From: Pseudoduganella guangdongensis | GTDB taxonomy: Bacteria; Pseudomonadota; Gammaproteobacteria; Burkholderiales; Burkholderiaceae_D | Length of the DNA: 64,000 nucleotides | Direction of reading: 5' to 3' | Assembly: GCF_009857475.1 (NCBI RefSeq) | Contig: NZ_WWCJ01000005.1 | Span: 248,001 to 312,000 of the forward strand | Shown: positions 17,637 to 26,458 of the stretch, in pieces | How the letters are laid out: each line of letters opens with the position of its first letter | How positions within the stretch are numbered: the stretch's first letter is position 1 | Notes under the pieces: generated by a model | What the model saw: only the letters and a program-made list of their open reading frames with translations | Told to the model about the DNA's origin: nothing | Database searches by the model: none | Made by a program: the position numbers and the translations under genes

Positions 17637-18388
17637 TGACTAGCCGCGAGCGCAATACCACCACCCAGATGCTGATCGGCGCCGCCGTCATCCTGGCCGG
17701 TTTCCTGTTCCTGATCGATAATCTGGGGTGGATCGACCTGGATATGCGGGTGCACTTCTGGCCCTTCATCCTGATGGTTGTGGGCGCCTCGACCCTGGCG
17801 CAAGCGCCGCGCCGTGGCGGCGTGGCCTACCTGGCGGGCGGCATGATGATCGGCTTCGGCGCCGTGTCCTTGCTGAAGGGCCTGGGCCTGATCTATATCA
17901 GCTGGAAGGTGCTGTTCCCGATCGGCCTCATCGCGGTTGGCGTGCTGATGGTGTTCCGTGCCCGTCGCCGCAATTCCAGCTCGTCGACTGCCGATGCGTT
18001 GGCCGATATCGATAATCCCGACCACTCCGCGTTGTTCGGCGTGTCGGAAGGCGAGACCAGCGAACGCGTACTGGACCTGACGGCTGTCCTGGGCGGCTTC
18101 CAGCGCAAGGTGACGACGCAGGACTTCCGCGGCGGCGACATCACCAGCATCATGGGCGGCGTGGACCTGGACATGCGTACCGCCTCCCTGAACGGCACCG
18201 CCGTGCTGAACGTGTTCGCCATCATGGGCGGCATTTCGATCAAGGTGCCGACCGACTGGACAGTGGAACTGGAAGGCACGCCGATCCTGGGCGGCTTCGA
18301 CGAGAAAACCATGGAGCCGAAGGACGCCAGCAAGCGCCTGGTGGTGCGTGGCACCGCCATCATGGGCGGCGTGGAAATCCGCAACTGA
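17636..18388 (+). CDS. LiaF-like membrane protein
   Basis: The 250-residue protein has four N-terminal membrane helices (about 10-105) that mirror the upstream protein. A cytoplasmic LiaF C-terminal domain follows, a beta-helix built from repeats ending in IMGG or LGGF (ITSIMGGVD, VFAIMGGIS, PILGGFDE, AIMGGVEI). In Firmicutes LiaF inhibits the LiaS kinase. Here the next gene is also a kinase, so the same inhibitory role is plausible but unproven. It overlaps both neighbours by one base. Confidence 0.85.
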   Translation: MTSRERNTTTQMLIGAAVILAGFLFLIDNLGWIDLDMRVHFWPFILMVVGASTLAQAPRRGGVAYLAGGMMIGFGAVSLLKGLGLIYISWKVLFPIGLIAVGVLMVFRARRRNSSSSTADALADIDNPDHSALFGVSEGETSERVLDLTAVLGGFQRKVTTQDFRGGDITSIMGGVDLDMRTASLNGTAVLNVFAIMGGISIKVPTDWTVELEGTPILGGFDEKTMEPKDASKRLVVRGTAIMGGVEIRN

Positions 18389-19449
18389 TGCAGCGCGTAC
18401 TGACCAGCCGCAGCGGCGTGCTGCTGTACCTGACCGTGTGGCTGCTGCTGGGGCTTGGCGCGGGCGGGGCGGTGGCCGCCCTGTGCGACGAAACCATGCT
18501 GCGCGCCCAGTTGTTCGCAGTGCCGGCCAGCCTGCTGTTCTCGGTGGCGGCCGGCTTCTCCGCCTACTATATGTGCAAGGCCAACCCCTTGCGTGAGCGC
18601 AGCCCGGCGGTGATCCTGGTCTCGACCCTGACCGCTGCCGTGTGCGCCGGCTTCTTCTGGGTCTTTTTACTGGGCGTGTGGAACGGCGCGGCCGAAGCGT
18701 TCGAAGCGCAGGCCATCGCGCCCCGGCCCCAGCTGGTGGCCCTGTTGTTCAGCCTTGGCGTCATGCTGTACGGCCTGCTGGCCACCCTGAACTACCTGCT
18801 GGCCGAGTTCCTGCGGGCGCGCCAGGCGGAGCAGCGCGAGCTGGAGTCGAAGCTGTTGGCGCGCAATGCGGAGTTGCGCATGCTGCGCACCCAGATCGAC
18901 CCGCACTTCCTGTTCAACAGCTTGAATTCGATCAGCGCCCTGACCTCGATCGACCCCAAGCGGGCGCGCGATATGACGCAGCGCCTGTCGGACTTCTTCC
19001 GCCAGAGCCTGGGCATCGAAGCGCAAGGCAAAATCACGCTGGAAGAAGAAGTGCGCCTGATCGGCCACTTTCTGGCGATCGAGAAAGTGCGTTTCGGCGC
19101 GCGGCTGGGCGTTGAGCAGGAGGTGGATGACGCAGCCTTGCCATGCCTGCTGCCGCCCATGCTGCTGCAGCCGCTGGTGGAAAACGCGGTCAAGCACGGC
19201 ATCGGCGGTTTGCCGGAGGGTGGTGTGGTGCGCATCGAGGCGCGGCGCGAGGGTTCGCTGCTGACGGTGAGCGTGGAAAACGATACCGACCCGGACACGC
19301 CGCCGCGCAAGGGCAATGGCATCGGCCTGGTCAATGTGCGCGAACGTTTGCAGGCGGCATACGGCCACTTGGCCAAACTGCATTGCACGCAAGAGAATAA
19401 CAAATACCGGGTGGCGCTGACGCTGCCCGTCGAGACGAAGGAGTCCTGA
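18388..19449 (+). CDS. LytS/YehU-type membrane sensor histidine kinase
   Basis: The 353-residue kinase has four hydrophobic segments (about 11-30, 42-62, 74-98 and 115-140), a short coiled coil and the His_kinase domain with phospho-acceptor His173 in QIDPHFLFNSLNS. The HATPase domain has PLVENAVKHG and a GNGIGLVNVRERL G-box. It lacks a separate periplasmic sensor, so sensing is probably intramembrane or through the LiaF-like partner. It is followed 3 nt later by its LytTR response regulator. Confidence 0.92.
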   Translation: MQRVLTSRSGVLLYLTVWLLLGLGAGGAVAALCDETMLRAQLFAVPASLLFSVAAGFSAYYMCKANPLRERSPAVILVSTLTAAVCAGFFWVFLLGVWNGAAEAFEAQAIAPRPQLVALLFSLGVMLYGLLATLNYLLAEFLRARQAEQRELESKLLARNAELRMLRTQIDPHFLFNSLNSISALTSIDPKRARDMTQRLSDFFRQSLGIEAQGKITLEEEVRLIGHFLAIEKVRFGARLGVEQEVDDAALPCLLPPMLLQPLVENAVKHGIGGLPEGGVVRIEARREGSLLTVSVENDTDPDTPPRKGNGIGLVNVRERLQAAYGHLAKLHCTQENNKYRVALTLPVETKES

Positions 19450-19452
19450 AAT

Positions 19453-20178
19453 ATGCGCGTCGTCATTGTCGATGATGAAGAACTGGCCCGTGGCGTCATG
19501 CGGGAATACCTGCGCGCCCACGCCGACGTGGACGTGGTGGCGGAATGCGCCAACGGTTTCGAGGCGGTCAAGGCGATCGCGGAGATGGAGCCCGATGTGG
19601 TGTTCCTGGATATCCAGATGCCCAAGCTGGACGGTTTTGAAGTGGTGGAGCTGGCCGGCAGCAAGCCGCATTACGTTTTCGCGACAGCCTACGACCAGTA
19701 TGCCCTGAAGGCGTTCGAGGTGCACGCCATCGACTACCTGCTCAAGCCCTATCCGCAAGAGCGCCTGGACCAGGCGCTGGCCCATGTGCGCAAGCGGCTG
19801 GGCGGCGAGCGGCCGGCGGTGGTGCAGATGGCCGCCGAAGCGGCGGTGCGCAATGGCCCGCTGGAGCGGGTGCTGATCCGCGACGGCGCGCGCGTGCACG
19901 TGATCGCGGCGGAGCGCATCGACTCCATCGAAGCGCAGGATGATTACGTCGAAATTCTGGCCGAGGGCAAACCCTACCTGAAGAACCAGCGCCTGTCGGA
20001 GCTGGAGGAGCAGCTGGACCAGACCCGCTTCGTGCGCCTGCACCGCTCGTGGATCGTGAATGTGGAGCGTATCGAGCGCATCGAACAGGCCACCAAGGAC
20101 AGCCACTGCGCCGTGCTGAAAGACGGCCGCAAGATCCCGGTGAGCCGCAGCGGTTACCAGAAAGTGAAGGGTTTATAA
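19453..20178 (+). CDS. LytTR-family response regulator
   Basis: The 241-residue regulator has a receiver domain (Asp7-Asp8, phospho-acceptor Asp53 in VVFLDIQMP, YLLKP near 96) and a C-terminal LytTR DNA-binding domain (about 135-240, with the RDGARVHVI and FVRLHRSWIVNVERI motifs). It is the output of the LiaI/LiaF-like/LytS operon. Its targets are unknown; an autoregulated operon is the likely case. Confidence 0.93.
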   Translation: MRVVIVDDEELARGVMREYLRAHADVDVVAECANGFEAVKAIAEMEPDVVFLDIQMPKLDGFEVVELAGSKPHYVFATAYDQYALKAFEVHAIDYLLKPYPQERLDQALAHVRKRLGGERPAVVQMAAEAAVRNGPLERVLIRDGARVHVIAAERIDSIEAQDDYVEILAEGKPYLKNQRLSELEEQLDQTRFVRLHRSWIVNVERIERIEQATKDSHCAVLKDGRKIPVSRSGYQKVKGL

Positions 20179-20262
20179 GGCGCCCCTGGCCGTTGCGTGA
20201 CTTTTGGTGAGATTGCACTTGTCCCGCGCAAGCTAATATGCCGGGTTTGCAGCCAATAAGAA

Positions 20263-20817
20263 ATGCGCATGACGCCTGACCGGATCTATTTCAAGGACAA
20301 TCCGTGGCCGGAAGGCCACCCCATCAAAGAGTTCTCATGGTCCGCCAAAGAGATGCACGGCGAGGTGTGGTTCGACCTGCACCTCAAGTCCGCCGACTAC
20401 TACGCGGAGCGGGACATTCAGGATGATGAGGACGTGGATTATCCATCCGACTGGGCAGCCCCCATCGTCTGGGGCAATTACCACGCGTGCACGTTGTCCT
20501 CAAACTACTGGGGTAACGAGGGATTCCGCGTTTGTCCCAAAGCGGACTATTCCCCCGAAATGTTAGACGGGCTGGAACTGAGTATCGATCCTGAGCCCGA
20601 GGCCGTTGAGGATTTCGAAGACCTGGCGTTCCACATTTACTTGCTGGGACACGATGCGGCGGCAAAGCACAAGATCCGCTTCGACCGGATTGGCGATACC
20701 TCTCAATTCAGGATTACCTGGACTGGAAAAATCGCACAGGCTTACGTTGGCGATTACGAATTCAGGCACGAGTTCTCGCTTATGGTCTCCAGCGCGGAAT
20801 TCCCTGCGCTTAAATAA
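20263..20817 (+). CDS. Hypothetical acidic cytoplasmic protein
   Basis: The 184-residue product has no signal peptide or membrane segment. It is acidic and rich in Asp, Glu, Trp and Tyr, and its mixed alpha/beta composition suggests a globular protein. No family is recognised. The start follows a weak AAGAA site. It lies between the LytTR regulator and a DUF4124 protein in the same direction, with no clear functional tie. Confidence 0.6.
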   Translation: MRMTPDRIYFKDNPWPEGHPIKEFSWSAKEMHGEVWFDLHLKSADYYAERDIQDDEDVDYPSDWAAPIVWGNYHACTLSSNYWGNEGFRVCPKADYSPEMLDGLELSIDPEPEAVEDFEDLAFHIYLLGHDAAAKHKIRFDRIGDTSQFRITWTGKIAQAYVGDYEFRHEFSLMVSSAEFPALK

Positions 20818-20832
20818 ACGGTTGGAACAGGT

Positions 20833-21339
20833 ATGCAACGATTTTTGTGGATGGTGCTGGCGCTGGCAGCCCTGCCGGCCCACGCGCAGTTGTACAAGTG
20901 GACCGATGCCAACGGCAAGGTGCACTATTCGGATCGCCCACAGGATGGGGTGGATGTGAAGGCGGTGCCGCGTGCCGCCACCTCCGGGTCGACCGGGTCG
21001 GCCGGCGGCGACGACTGGCGAGAGCGGGAAAGGGCGTCGCGCGAGCGCCTGGTCAAACAGCAGCAGGAGGAGCGCAGGACGGCGGCTCGGGCAGCGCAGC
21101 AGGCGAATAAAGAGCCGTACAACCCCAGCATGCACAAATCCGACAAGCCGATGACGGACGATGAGATGTGTACGCGCGACGCGCAGCAGATCGCATACTC
21201 CGAGAAAGCCAAGCGCCTCGCCTTCAACCGCGCCAACGGCGCAAGTTCGGTCGCGAGCGAGGAAGAAACACGCGAGATTGTCCGCCAGCGCAAGGAGAAC
21301 CACGCCCTCCTGTGCGGCCCCGGCCAGCGCCGGCGATAA
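20833..21339 (+). CDS. DUF4124-domain exported protein
   Basis: The 168-residue precursor has a signal peptide (about 1-18, ending AHAQ). The DUF4124 motif follows at once (LYKWTDANGKVHYSDRP, about 19-36). The middle is a long Arg/Glu/Gln-rich coiled coil (residues 60-95). Two cysteines (in EMCTRD and LLCGPG) may form a disulfide. It is probably periplasmic. The molecular role of DUF4124 proteins is not known. Confidence 0.8.
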   Translation: MQRFLWMVLALAALPAHAQLYKWTDANGKVHYSDRPQDGVDVKAVPRAATSGSTGSAGGDDWRERERASRERLVKQQQEERRTAARAAQQANKEPYNPSMHKSDKPMTDDEMCTRDAQQIAYSEKAKRLAFNRANGASSVASEEETREIVRQRKENHALLCGPGQRRR

Positions 21340-21593
21340 CTGTCTTCAGGCCTGTTGAACCGGCGGTTTGGAGTCTCGCGGCGCGGTTGCTGGGTCTAAC
21401 GACGGGCCGTAGGGGTTCTGCAAAAGCAAAGCCTACAGTTGCCACGTTCTATCAGACCGGAATCGTAATGATTCCCTTACGGAGCTCAAACGCGGCTTTA
21501 AACGGAAGCATGGGCTAGACGCGGCAAAAGTTAAGCTGGAACCCTCGCTGGTTACGTCGTTTGAAGTGTTTCGTCCCTGCGGAGCTGCAGGGC
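21340..21593. other. 254-nt gap; possible coding remnant
   Basis: No intact gene was recognised. One forward frame near 21482-21575 reads as a plausible protein fragment (ELKRGFKRKHGLDAAKVKLE) with no start codon or ribosome-binding site, so it may be a decayed gene. Local G+C is lower than in the neighbours. Confidence 0.3.
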
Positions 21594-21821
21594 TCAGTAC
21601 ATTCCGGCCATCTTGGCCATCATGCCGAGGATTGCCGTACCATAGGTTACGGCGATGCCGATCATCCAGCGCGTGTTTTTTGCCATCTCTGTGCGCAACT
21701 CGGCAAATCCGCGATCTATATGGTCCCGGAGCCGGACTTGCTCACCTTTAATTTCTACAAGGGTTTCCCGTATATAGTCCACTTCAGCCTCTAATTTAGC
21801 GAGTCGCTCCCCGTGATCCAT
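21594..21821 (-). CDS. Small coiled-coil tail-anchored membrane protein (XhlA-like)
   Basis: The 75-residue protein has a strong ribosome-binding site (AGGAGG, 6 nt before ATG). Residues 3-45 form a coiled coil (ERLAKLEAEVDYIRETLVEI) and residues 50-72 a single C-terminal membrane helix. This plan resembles phage hemolysin XhlA and related small membrane proteins. No phage genes are nearby, so a stand-alone chromosomal gene or a phage relic are both possible. Confidence 0.6.
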   Translation of the reverse strand: MDHGERLAKLEAEVDYIRETLVEIKGEQVRLRDHIDRGFAELRTEMAKNTRWMIGIAVTYGTAILGMMAKMAGMY

Positions 21822-21892
21822 GTGGCCTCCTGCTGGGCTAAAACTTCACTGTGGCCTACGTGACACCAGCAGGTTTTGACATTGGACAGGAC

Positions 21893-24178
21893 CTATGCAG
21901 AAAAGTTCCGCGCTGCGACTTGCCACCAGGCGGGGAGGAGGGCCTGGATTTCGGGGCGGGCGAAGCGGTCGTCGATGAGGTGGATGGTGCCTTGGTCGCT
22001 GGTGGTGCGGATCACGCGGCCGGCGGCCTGCACCACTTTCTGCAGGCCGGGGTAGAGGTAGGTGTAGTCGTAGCCGGCGCCGAACGCGCTCTCCATGCGA
22101 GCCTTGATCTGCTCGTTGACCGGATTGATCTGCGGCAGGCCGAGGGTGGCGATGAAGGCGCCGATCAGGCGGTCGCCCGGCAGGTCGATGCCTTCGCCGA
22201 AGGAGCCGCCCAGCACGGCGAAGCCGATGCCTTCGCCGCCGGTGCGGAAGCGGGCCAGGAAGGCGTCGCGCGCGCTTTCGTCCATGCGGCGCTCCTGGCG
22301 CCACAGCGGCACGTCGGGGTGGCGCGCGGCAAACAACTCGGCCACCTTTTCCATGTAATCGAAACTGCTGAAGAAGGCCAGGTAGTTGCCGGGCTGGCGC
22401 TGGTATTGCTCGCCCATCAGTGCGGCGATGGGGGCCAGTGAGCGTTCGCGGTGCTGGTAGCGGGTGGAGATGTGGCTGGCGATATGCACTTGCAGTTGTT
22501 GCGCCTCGAACGGGGAGGCGACATCGACCCAGGCGCTACCTTCCGGCATGCCGAGCGTGTCGGCGTAGTAGTTCCAGGGGCTGAGCGTGGCGGAAAACAG
22601 GGCTACCGTGTGCGCTGCTTCGAAGCGCTGCTTGAGGAAAGGCGCGGGCAGGATGTTGCGGATGCAAAGCACCGAGTTGACCCGGCCCGCCGCCGCGCCG
22701 CGCCCGCCGTCGCTGATCTCGATATCGAACAGCGAGTGCTCGCCAAAGCTTTCGCCCAGGCGGCCGAACAGCAGGGCGTTGAAATAGAAGTCCAGCACGT
22801 CCGCGTCGAACCAGGCTGGGTGCTCGGCCATGTAGTCGCCGATTTCGCTGCAGGCGTTCTGCAGCGCGGCCATGAACTTTTCCGGCAGCGCGGCGTGGCA
22901 GGCGTAGGCGCCTTCCTGCTCTTTCTCCAGCGCGCTCCATTGCCGGTGGACGCGGTCCAAAGGCTTGCGCAGCGCTTCCGGCGCGGTCTTGCGCAGCACG
23001 CGCAGGCGCACATGGTCCATCTCGGCCGAGTACATCTTGCGCGCGCGCGACACCATATTGTGCGCCTCGTCGGCCAGCACGCCGACCTTCCAGCCGTTCA
23101 TCTGCGTCAGCGAGTACAGCATGGCGCTGATGTCGAAGTAGTAGTTGTAGTCGCCCACCACCACGTCGGCCCAGCGCACCAGCTCCGATTGCAGGTAGTA
23201 GGGGCAGACCTGGTGTGCCAGCGCCACCTCGCGCACGGCGGCCCGGTCCAGCATCGGCAGTTGCAGCGCGGCCGCGCGCGCGCCGGCCAGGCGGTCGTAG
23301 AAGCCTTGCGCCAGCGGGCAGGACTCACCGTGGCAGGCTTTGTCCGGGTTCTCGCAGGCGGTGGTTTTGGCGGCCAGCTCCAGCGCGCGCAGCGGCAGCA
23401 GCGGCGCGCTGCGCTTGATGGTTTCCACCGCGCCGAGCGCCATGCTGCGGCCGCTGGTTTTGGCGGCGAGGAAGAAGACCTTGTCCAGGCAATGTTCGGC
23501 GCTGGCTTTGAGCATGGGGAAGATGCTGCCGATACTCTTGCCGATGCCGGTCGGCGCCTGCGCCAGCAGCGAGCAGCCGCGTGCGCTGGCCTTGAACATG
23601 GCTTCTGCCAGCTGGCGCTGGCCGGGGCGAAAATCGTCGTGCGGGAAGCGCAGGGCGCGTAGTTGTTCGTCGCGCGCGGTGCGGTGCGCCAGCTCCTGTT
23701 CGGCCCAGGCGATGAAGCGCCCGCAATGCTCTTCGAAGAAGGCGCGCAGGGTGGCGGCATCCGCGTCTTCGGCCAGCACGGTTTCCTTTTGCGTGCCGAT
23801 GTCGAAATAGACCAGCGCCAGGCGCAGTGCCGGCAGGCCGCGCGCGGCGCACAGCAGGTGGCCGTAGACCTTGAGCTGGGCCCAGTGCAGGATGCGGTGG
23901 TTGGCAGGCTGGCGCGCCAGGTCGCCGCGGTAGGTCTTGATTTCCTCCAGCTGGTTCTGGCGCGGGTCGTAGCCGTCGGCGCGGCCGCGCACATGCAGCG
24001 GGCCGAAGTCGCCCGCCAGGCTTACCTCGCGCTCATAGCCGTCGTCACGGCGACTGGTGACGATGGCGTGGCCCTCGATGCCTTCCTGCGCGGTCGGCGT
24101 GGGCGTGAAGCGCAGGTCAAGGTCGCCTTGCTTGGCGGTGAATTCGCACAGGGCGCGGACGGCGATCGTATAGCTCAT
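21893..24178 (-). CDS. XPD/DinG-like (Rad3-family) Fe-S helicase with N-terminal PD-(D/E)XK nuclease-like domain
   Basis: The product is about 761 residues. ATG 24178 is chosen because it overlaps the stop of the FAN1-like gene as ATGA; ATG 24187 is an alternative. Residues 1-125 carry RecB/Cas4-like nuclease motifs: GRADGY, then EEIKTY, then a QLKVY box. The helicase part has Walker A APTGIGKS, four cysteines placed as in the XPD iron-sulfur domain (CENPDKACHGESC and a later QVCPYY), a DEAHN box, and C-terminal motifs GSFGEGIDLPGD and QAAGRVIRT. It should unwind DNA 5' to 3' and possibly cut it. It forms an operon with the FAN1-like nuclease. Confidence 0.88.
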   Translation of the reverse strand: MSYTIAVRALCEFTAKQGDLDLRFTPTPTAQEGIEGHAIVTSRRDDGYEREVSLAGDFGPLHVRGRADGYDPRQNQLEEIKTYRGDLARQPANHRILHWAQLKVYGHLLCAARGLPALRLALVYFDIGTQKETVLAEDADAATLRAFFEEHCGRFIAWAEQELAHRTARDEQLRALRFPHDDFRPGQRQLAEAMFKASARGCSLLAQAPTGIGKSIGSIFPMLKASAEHCLDKVFFLAAKTSGRSMALGAVETIKRSAPLLPLRALELAAKTTACENPDKACHGESCPLAQGFYDRLAGARAAALQLPMLDRAAVREVALAHQVCPYYLQSELVRWADVVVGDYNYYFDISAMLYSLTQMNGWKVGVLADEAHNMVSRARKMYSAEMDHVRLRVLRKTAPEALRKPLDRVHRQWSALEKEQEGAYACHAALPEKFMAALQNACSEIGDYMAEHPAWFDADVLDFYFNALLFGRLGESFGEHSLFDIEISDGGRGAAAGRVNSVLCIRNILPAPFLKQRFEAAHTVALFSATLSPWNYYADTLGMPEGSAWVDVASPFEAQQLQVHIASHISTRYQHRERSLAPIAALMGEQYQRQPGNYLAFFSSFDYMEKVAELFAARHPDVPLWRQERRMDESARDAFLARFRTGGEGIGFAVLGGSFGEGIDLPGDRLIGAFIATLGLPQINPVNEQIKARMESAFGAGYDYTYLYPGLQKVVQAAGRVIRTTSDQGTIHLIDDRFARPEIQALLPAWWQVAARNFSA

Positions 24179-25815
24179 TCTTGCCATGCCAGGTAGCAGA
24201 CGGAAACGGGCATGCCGTGCTCGGCGCAGTAATCGATCCAGCGCAGCTGGTTGTCCTGCAGGCGGTCGCCCGGGCCTTTCACCTCCACCATGCGGTAGCG
24301 GGATTCGGCGGGCCAGAACTGGATCAGGTCCGGGAAGCCGCTGCGGTTGGATTTGATGTCCAGCAGGATGCGCTCAAACCAGCGGCGCAGGTGGGCGACC
24401 GGAATGCAGGCCAGCGCCAGTTCCAGCAGCTCGCCGTCGATCGCGTCCCAGTACACAAAGGGCGACTGCAGGCCGGACTTGGCGGCGAAGTTGGCGCGGA
24501 TATGGTCAACGTAGCTGCCGTCGTCCAGGCGCGCGAAGCAGGCCTCGAACAGGGCGGCGCGGCGGCGCTGGAAGTCGGCGCTGTGCAGGTCGGCCGGGCC
24601 GTGGTGGAAGGGATGGAAGAAGGCACCGGGAATGGCGGCAAACACCGCATCCCAGCACAGCAGGCCAAACAGCGAGTTGGCCAGCGCGTTCTCAACGTAG
24701 AAGCAGGGCGCGTCGTCCTGCCACAGGTGGTCGCGCACCACGCCCTCGACCCACCAATCCTCGCTGGGCATGGGCAGTTGCAGGTCGATGCGCTCCACCG
24801 GCGTGGGCTTGTGGGCCGGTGCGCGCATATGCCCCAGTTTGCGGCGCAGGCGCGGCGCCATGCGCAGCAGCTGTTGGCGCTCGGCCTCGCTTTCGGGCGC
24901 GGCTTGCGCGCGCTGCAGCCATTCGTAGGCCAGGCCCAGGCGCTCGTCTTTCTCCAGCACGCGGATGGCGCGGGCGCGGGCGCCGGGATAGGCGCACTGC
25001 TCGTACAGCTCAAATGCGCCGGCCCAGTTGCCGAGCTTTTCCAGCTGCTGGCCGAACTGGAACAGCATTTTCTGGCGCCGGCTGAGCAGCCATTCATTGT
25101 CGCCGGCCAGCGCCGGCAGTTCGCGCGCCAGCAGCAGCGGGTCAGCACCGTCGGCAAAGCGCTCGCGGCAGGCGTGCAGGGCCAGGTAATCGTCGATGTC
25201 GCGCCGCGAGCGGAAACCACGCGCCGCCGGCGAGAACTCGACCTTCTCATAGCGGTAGATGCCCAGGTTGGACAGCACGAATTCCGACCAGTCCTGGTGG
25301 AAGTTACCGAAGAAGATCAGGCGCAGCCGGTCGCACAGCGGCTTGGAGAGGATGTGGTAGACCTGGTCGCCGGCGTCGGCATACCAGGCGGTGAAACGGT
25401 GGCGGCCTTCGTGGCGCGCGCGCAGCGCTTCCAGCTGCTCGGCCTTGCGCGCGCTGCGTTCGGCGCCGGTCAGCGCGAACACGCGCGCGATCTCCGGCTT
25501 TTGCAGCAGGTCGAATAATTCGTCCAGGGTCAGTTCCGGGTCCTGCAGCAGCCAGCCTTGCTCGACCAGGGGCGCGGCGGCGCTGACGGTGCAGCCGATT
25601 TCGGGGTAACTGAGCTTGGAGGCGCGGAAAAATTCGCCCTTGCGCATGACCATGCGCACGAACAGCGCGCGCGCCGGTTGGGGCAGGGCAGGGAAGCGGG
25701 CGAGGAATTCGGCTTCCTCGCCGGTCAGCAGGTCGCTATAGCGCTCGCCAATCCAATGCAGGACCTGGTGGAAGTTTTCCAGGTAATAGAACGGATTTTC
25801 AAGGACTGGGTTCAT
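24175..25815 (-). CDS. FAN1-like structure-specific nuclease (VRR-NUC domain)
   Basis: The 546-residue protein matches bacterial FAN1 homologues. It has an N-terminal winged-helix/SAP-like DNA-binding region (about 40-130), a helical TPR-like middle (about 220-330) and a C-terminal VRR-NUC nuclease domain. The catalytic PD...EVKGPGDRL...Q motif is near residues 485-520 (GFPDLIQFWP, then MVEVKGPGDRLQDNQLRW). FAN1 cuts 5' flaps and unhooks interstrand crosslinks. A consensus LexA box lies 19 nt upstream. It overlaps the helicase gene by 4 bp. Confidence 0.9.
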   Translation of the reverse strand: MNPVLENPFYYLENFHQVLHWIGERYSDLLTGEEAEFLARFPALPQPARALFVRMVMRKGEFFRASKLSYPEIGCTVSAAAPLVEQGWLLQDPELTLDELFDLLQKPEIARVFALTGAERSARKAEQLEALRARHEGRHRFTAWYADAGDQVYHILSKPLCDRLRLIFFGNFHQDWSEFVLSNLGIYRYEKVEFSPAARGFRSRRDIDDYLALHACRERFADGADPLLLARELPALAGDNEWLLSRRQKMLFQFGQQLEKLGNWAGAFELYEQCAYPGARARAIRVLEKDERLGLAYEWLQRAQAAPESEAERQQLLRMAPRLRRKLGHMRAPAHKPTPVERIDLQLPMPSEDWWVEGVVRDHLWQDDAPCFYVENALANSLFGLLCWDAVFAAIPGAFFHPFHHGPADLHSADFQRRRAALFEACFARLDDGSYVDHIRANFAAKSGLQSPFVYWDAIDGELLELALACIPVAHLRRWFERILLDIKSNRSGFPDLIQFWPAESRYRMVEVKGPGDRLQDNQLRWIDYCAEHGMPVSVCYLAWQE

Positions 25816-25833
25816 GCAGGCGCGGCGCGAAAA

Positions 25834-25849
25834 CTGTATTTATATACAG
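25834..25849 (-). promoter_or_regulatory. LexA (SOS) box upstream of the FAN1/helicase operon
   Basis: CTGT-N8-ACAG with an AT-only core (CTGTATTTATATACAG) matches the LexA consensus of beta- and gammaproteobacteria in every fixed position. It overlaps a TATACT/TATAAA-like -10 region and ends 19 nt before the start codon, an ideal position for repression. Confidence 0.85.
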
Positions 25850-25873
25850 TATAACGCGCCGGCGCCGGCGTTG

Positions 25874-26407
25874 TCAGCCCTTCTTGCTCTTGGCGCTGGC
25901 TTTTTCGACCTGGTGCTCGAACTGTTTGACGGCGTCGCGCGTGGCCTGGGTCACCTGTTCATAGCCTTTAAAGGCGTTATCGATGGCCGTTTTGACAATT
26001 TCCACCGCGTTGGCCGAACCGGGCGGCACATTCTTGGTCACGTCGTAAATCAGGGCGCTCAAGTTGGACTTGGCCTCGGCCAGGTGGGCGTCGGCGGCCT
26101 TGTGGAAGTCGGTCGACATTTCTGTCAACAGGGCGCTCAGCTGCTGGTTATAGGCGTTGGTCGCCGCCATGCCGGGCTGCAGGCGGGCGTTGATCACGTC
26201 CAGCGCCTCCTGCGGGCTGGCGGCGGCGCTGACCTGGCGGCCGGCATCCACATGCTCGTCCAGCGCCTTGCGGGCCGTAGACATATTCAGGGCCACCGCC
26301 TGCTCCACGCCCTGCATGGCACGGCTGGTCAGGGTGTTGAAGGTCTCCAGCTGGAATTCAAACAGGGTCTTGGTGGCGTTGGCGAACTGCTCGGGATTTT
26401 GAAACAT
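25874..26407 (-). CDS. phaP: Phasin family protein
   Basis: The 177-residue, largely helical, Ala/Gln-rich protein has a typical phasin opening (NPEQFANATKTLFEFQLETFNTLTSRAMQGVE-like, residues 4-35) and a Lys-rich end. Phasins coat polyhydroxyalkanoate granules and control their size. AAGGAG precedes the ATG. It is probably monocistronic and implies that the host stores PHA. Confidence 0.9.
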   Translation of the reverse strand: MFQNPEQFANATKTLFEFQLETFNTLTSRAMQGVEQAVALNMSTARKALDEHVDAGRQVSAAASPQEALDVINARLQPGMAATNAYNQQLSALLTEMSTDFHKAADAHLAEAKSNLSALIYDVTKNVPPGSANAVEIVKTAIDNAFKGYEQVTQATRDAVKQFEHQVEKASAKSKKG

Positions 26408-26458
26408 ACGGTCTCCTTCGTGGTCGTTGGGATGGCGCTGCTTCTTGCTCTGGCTCCA

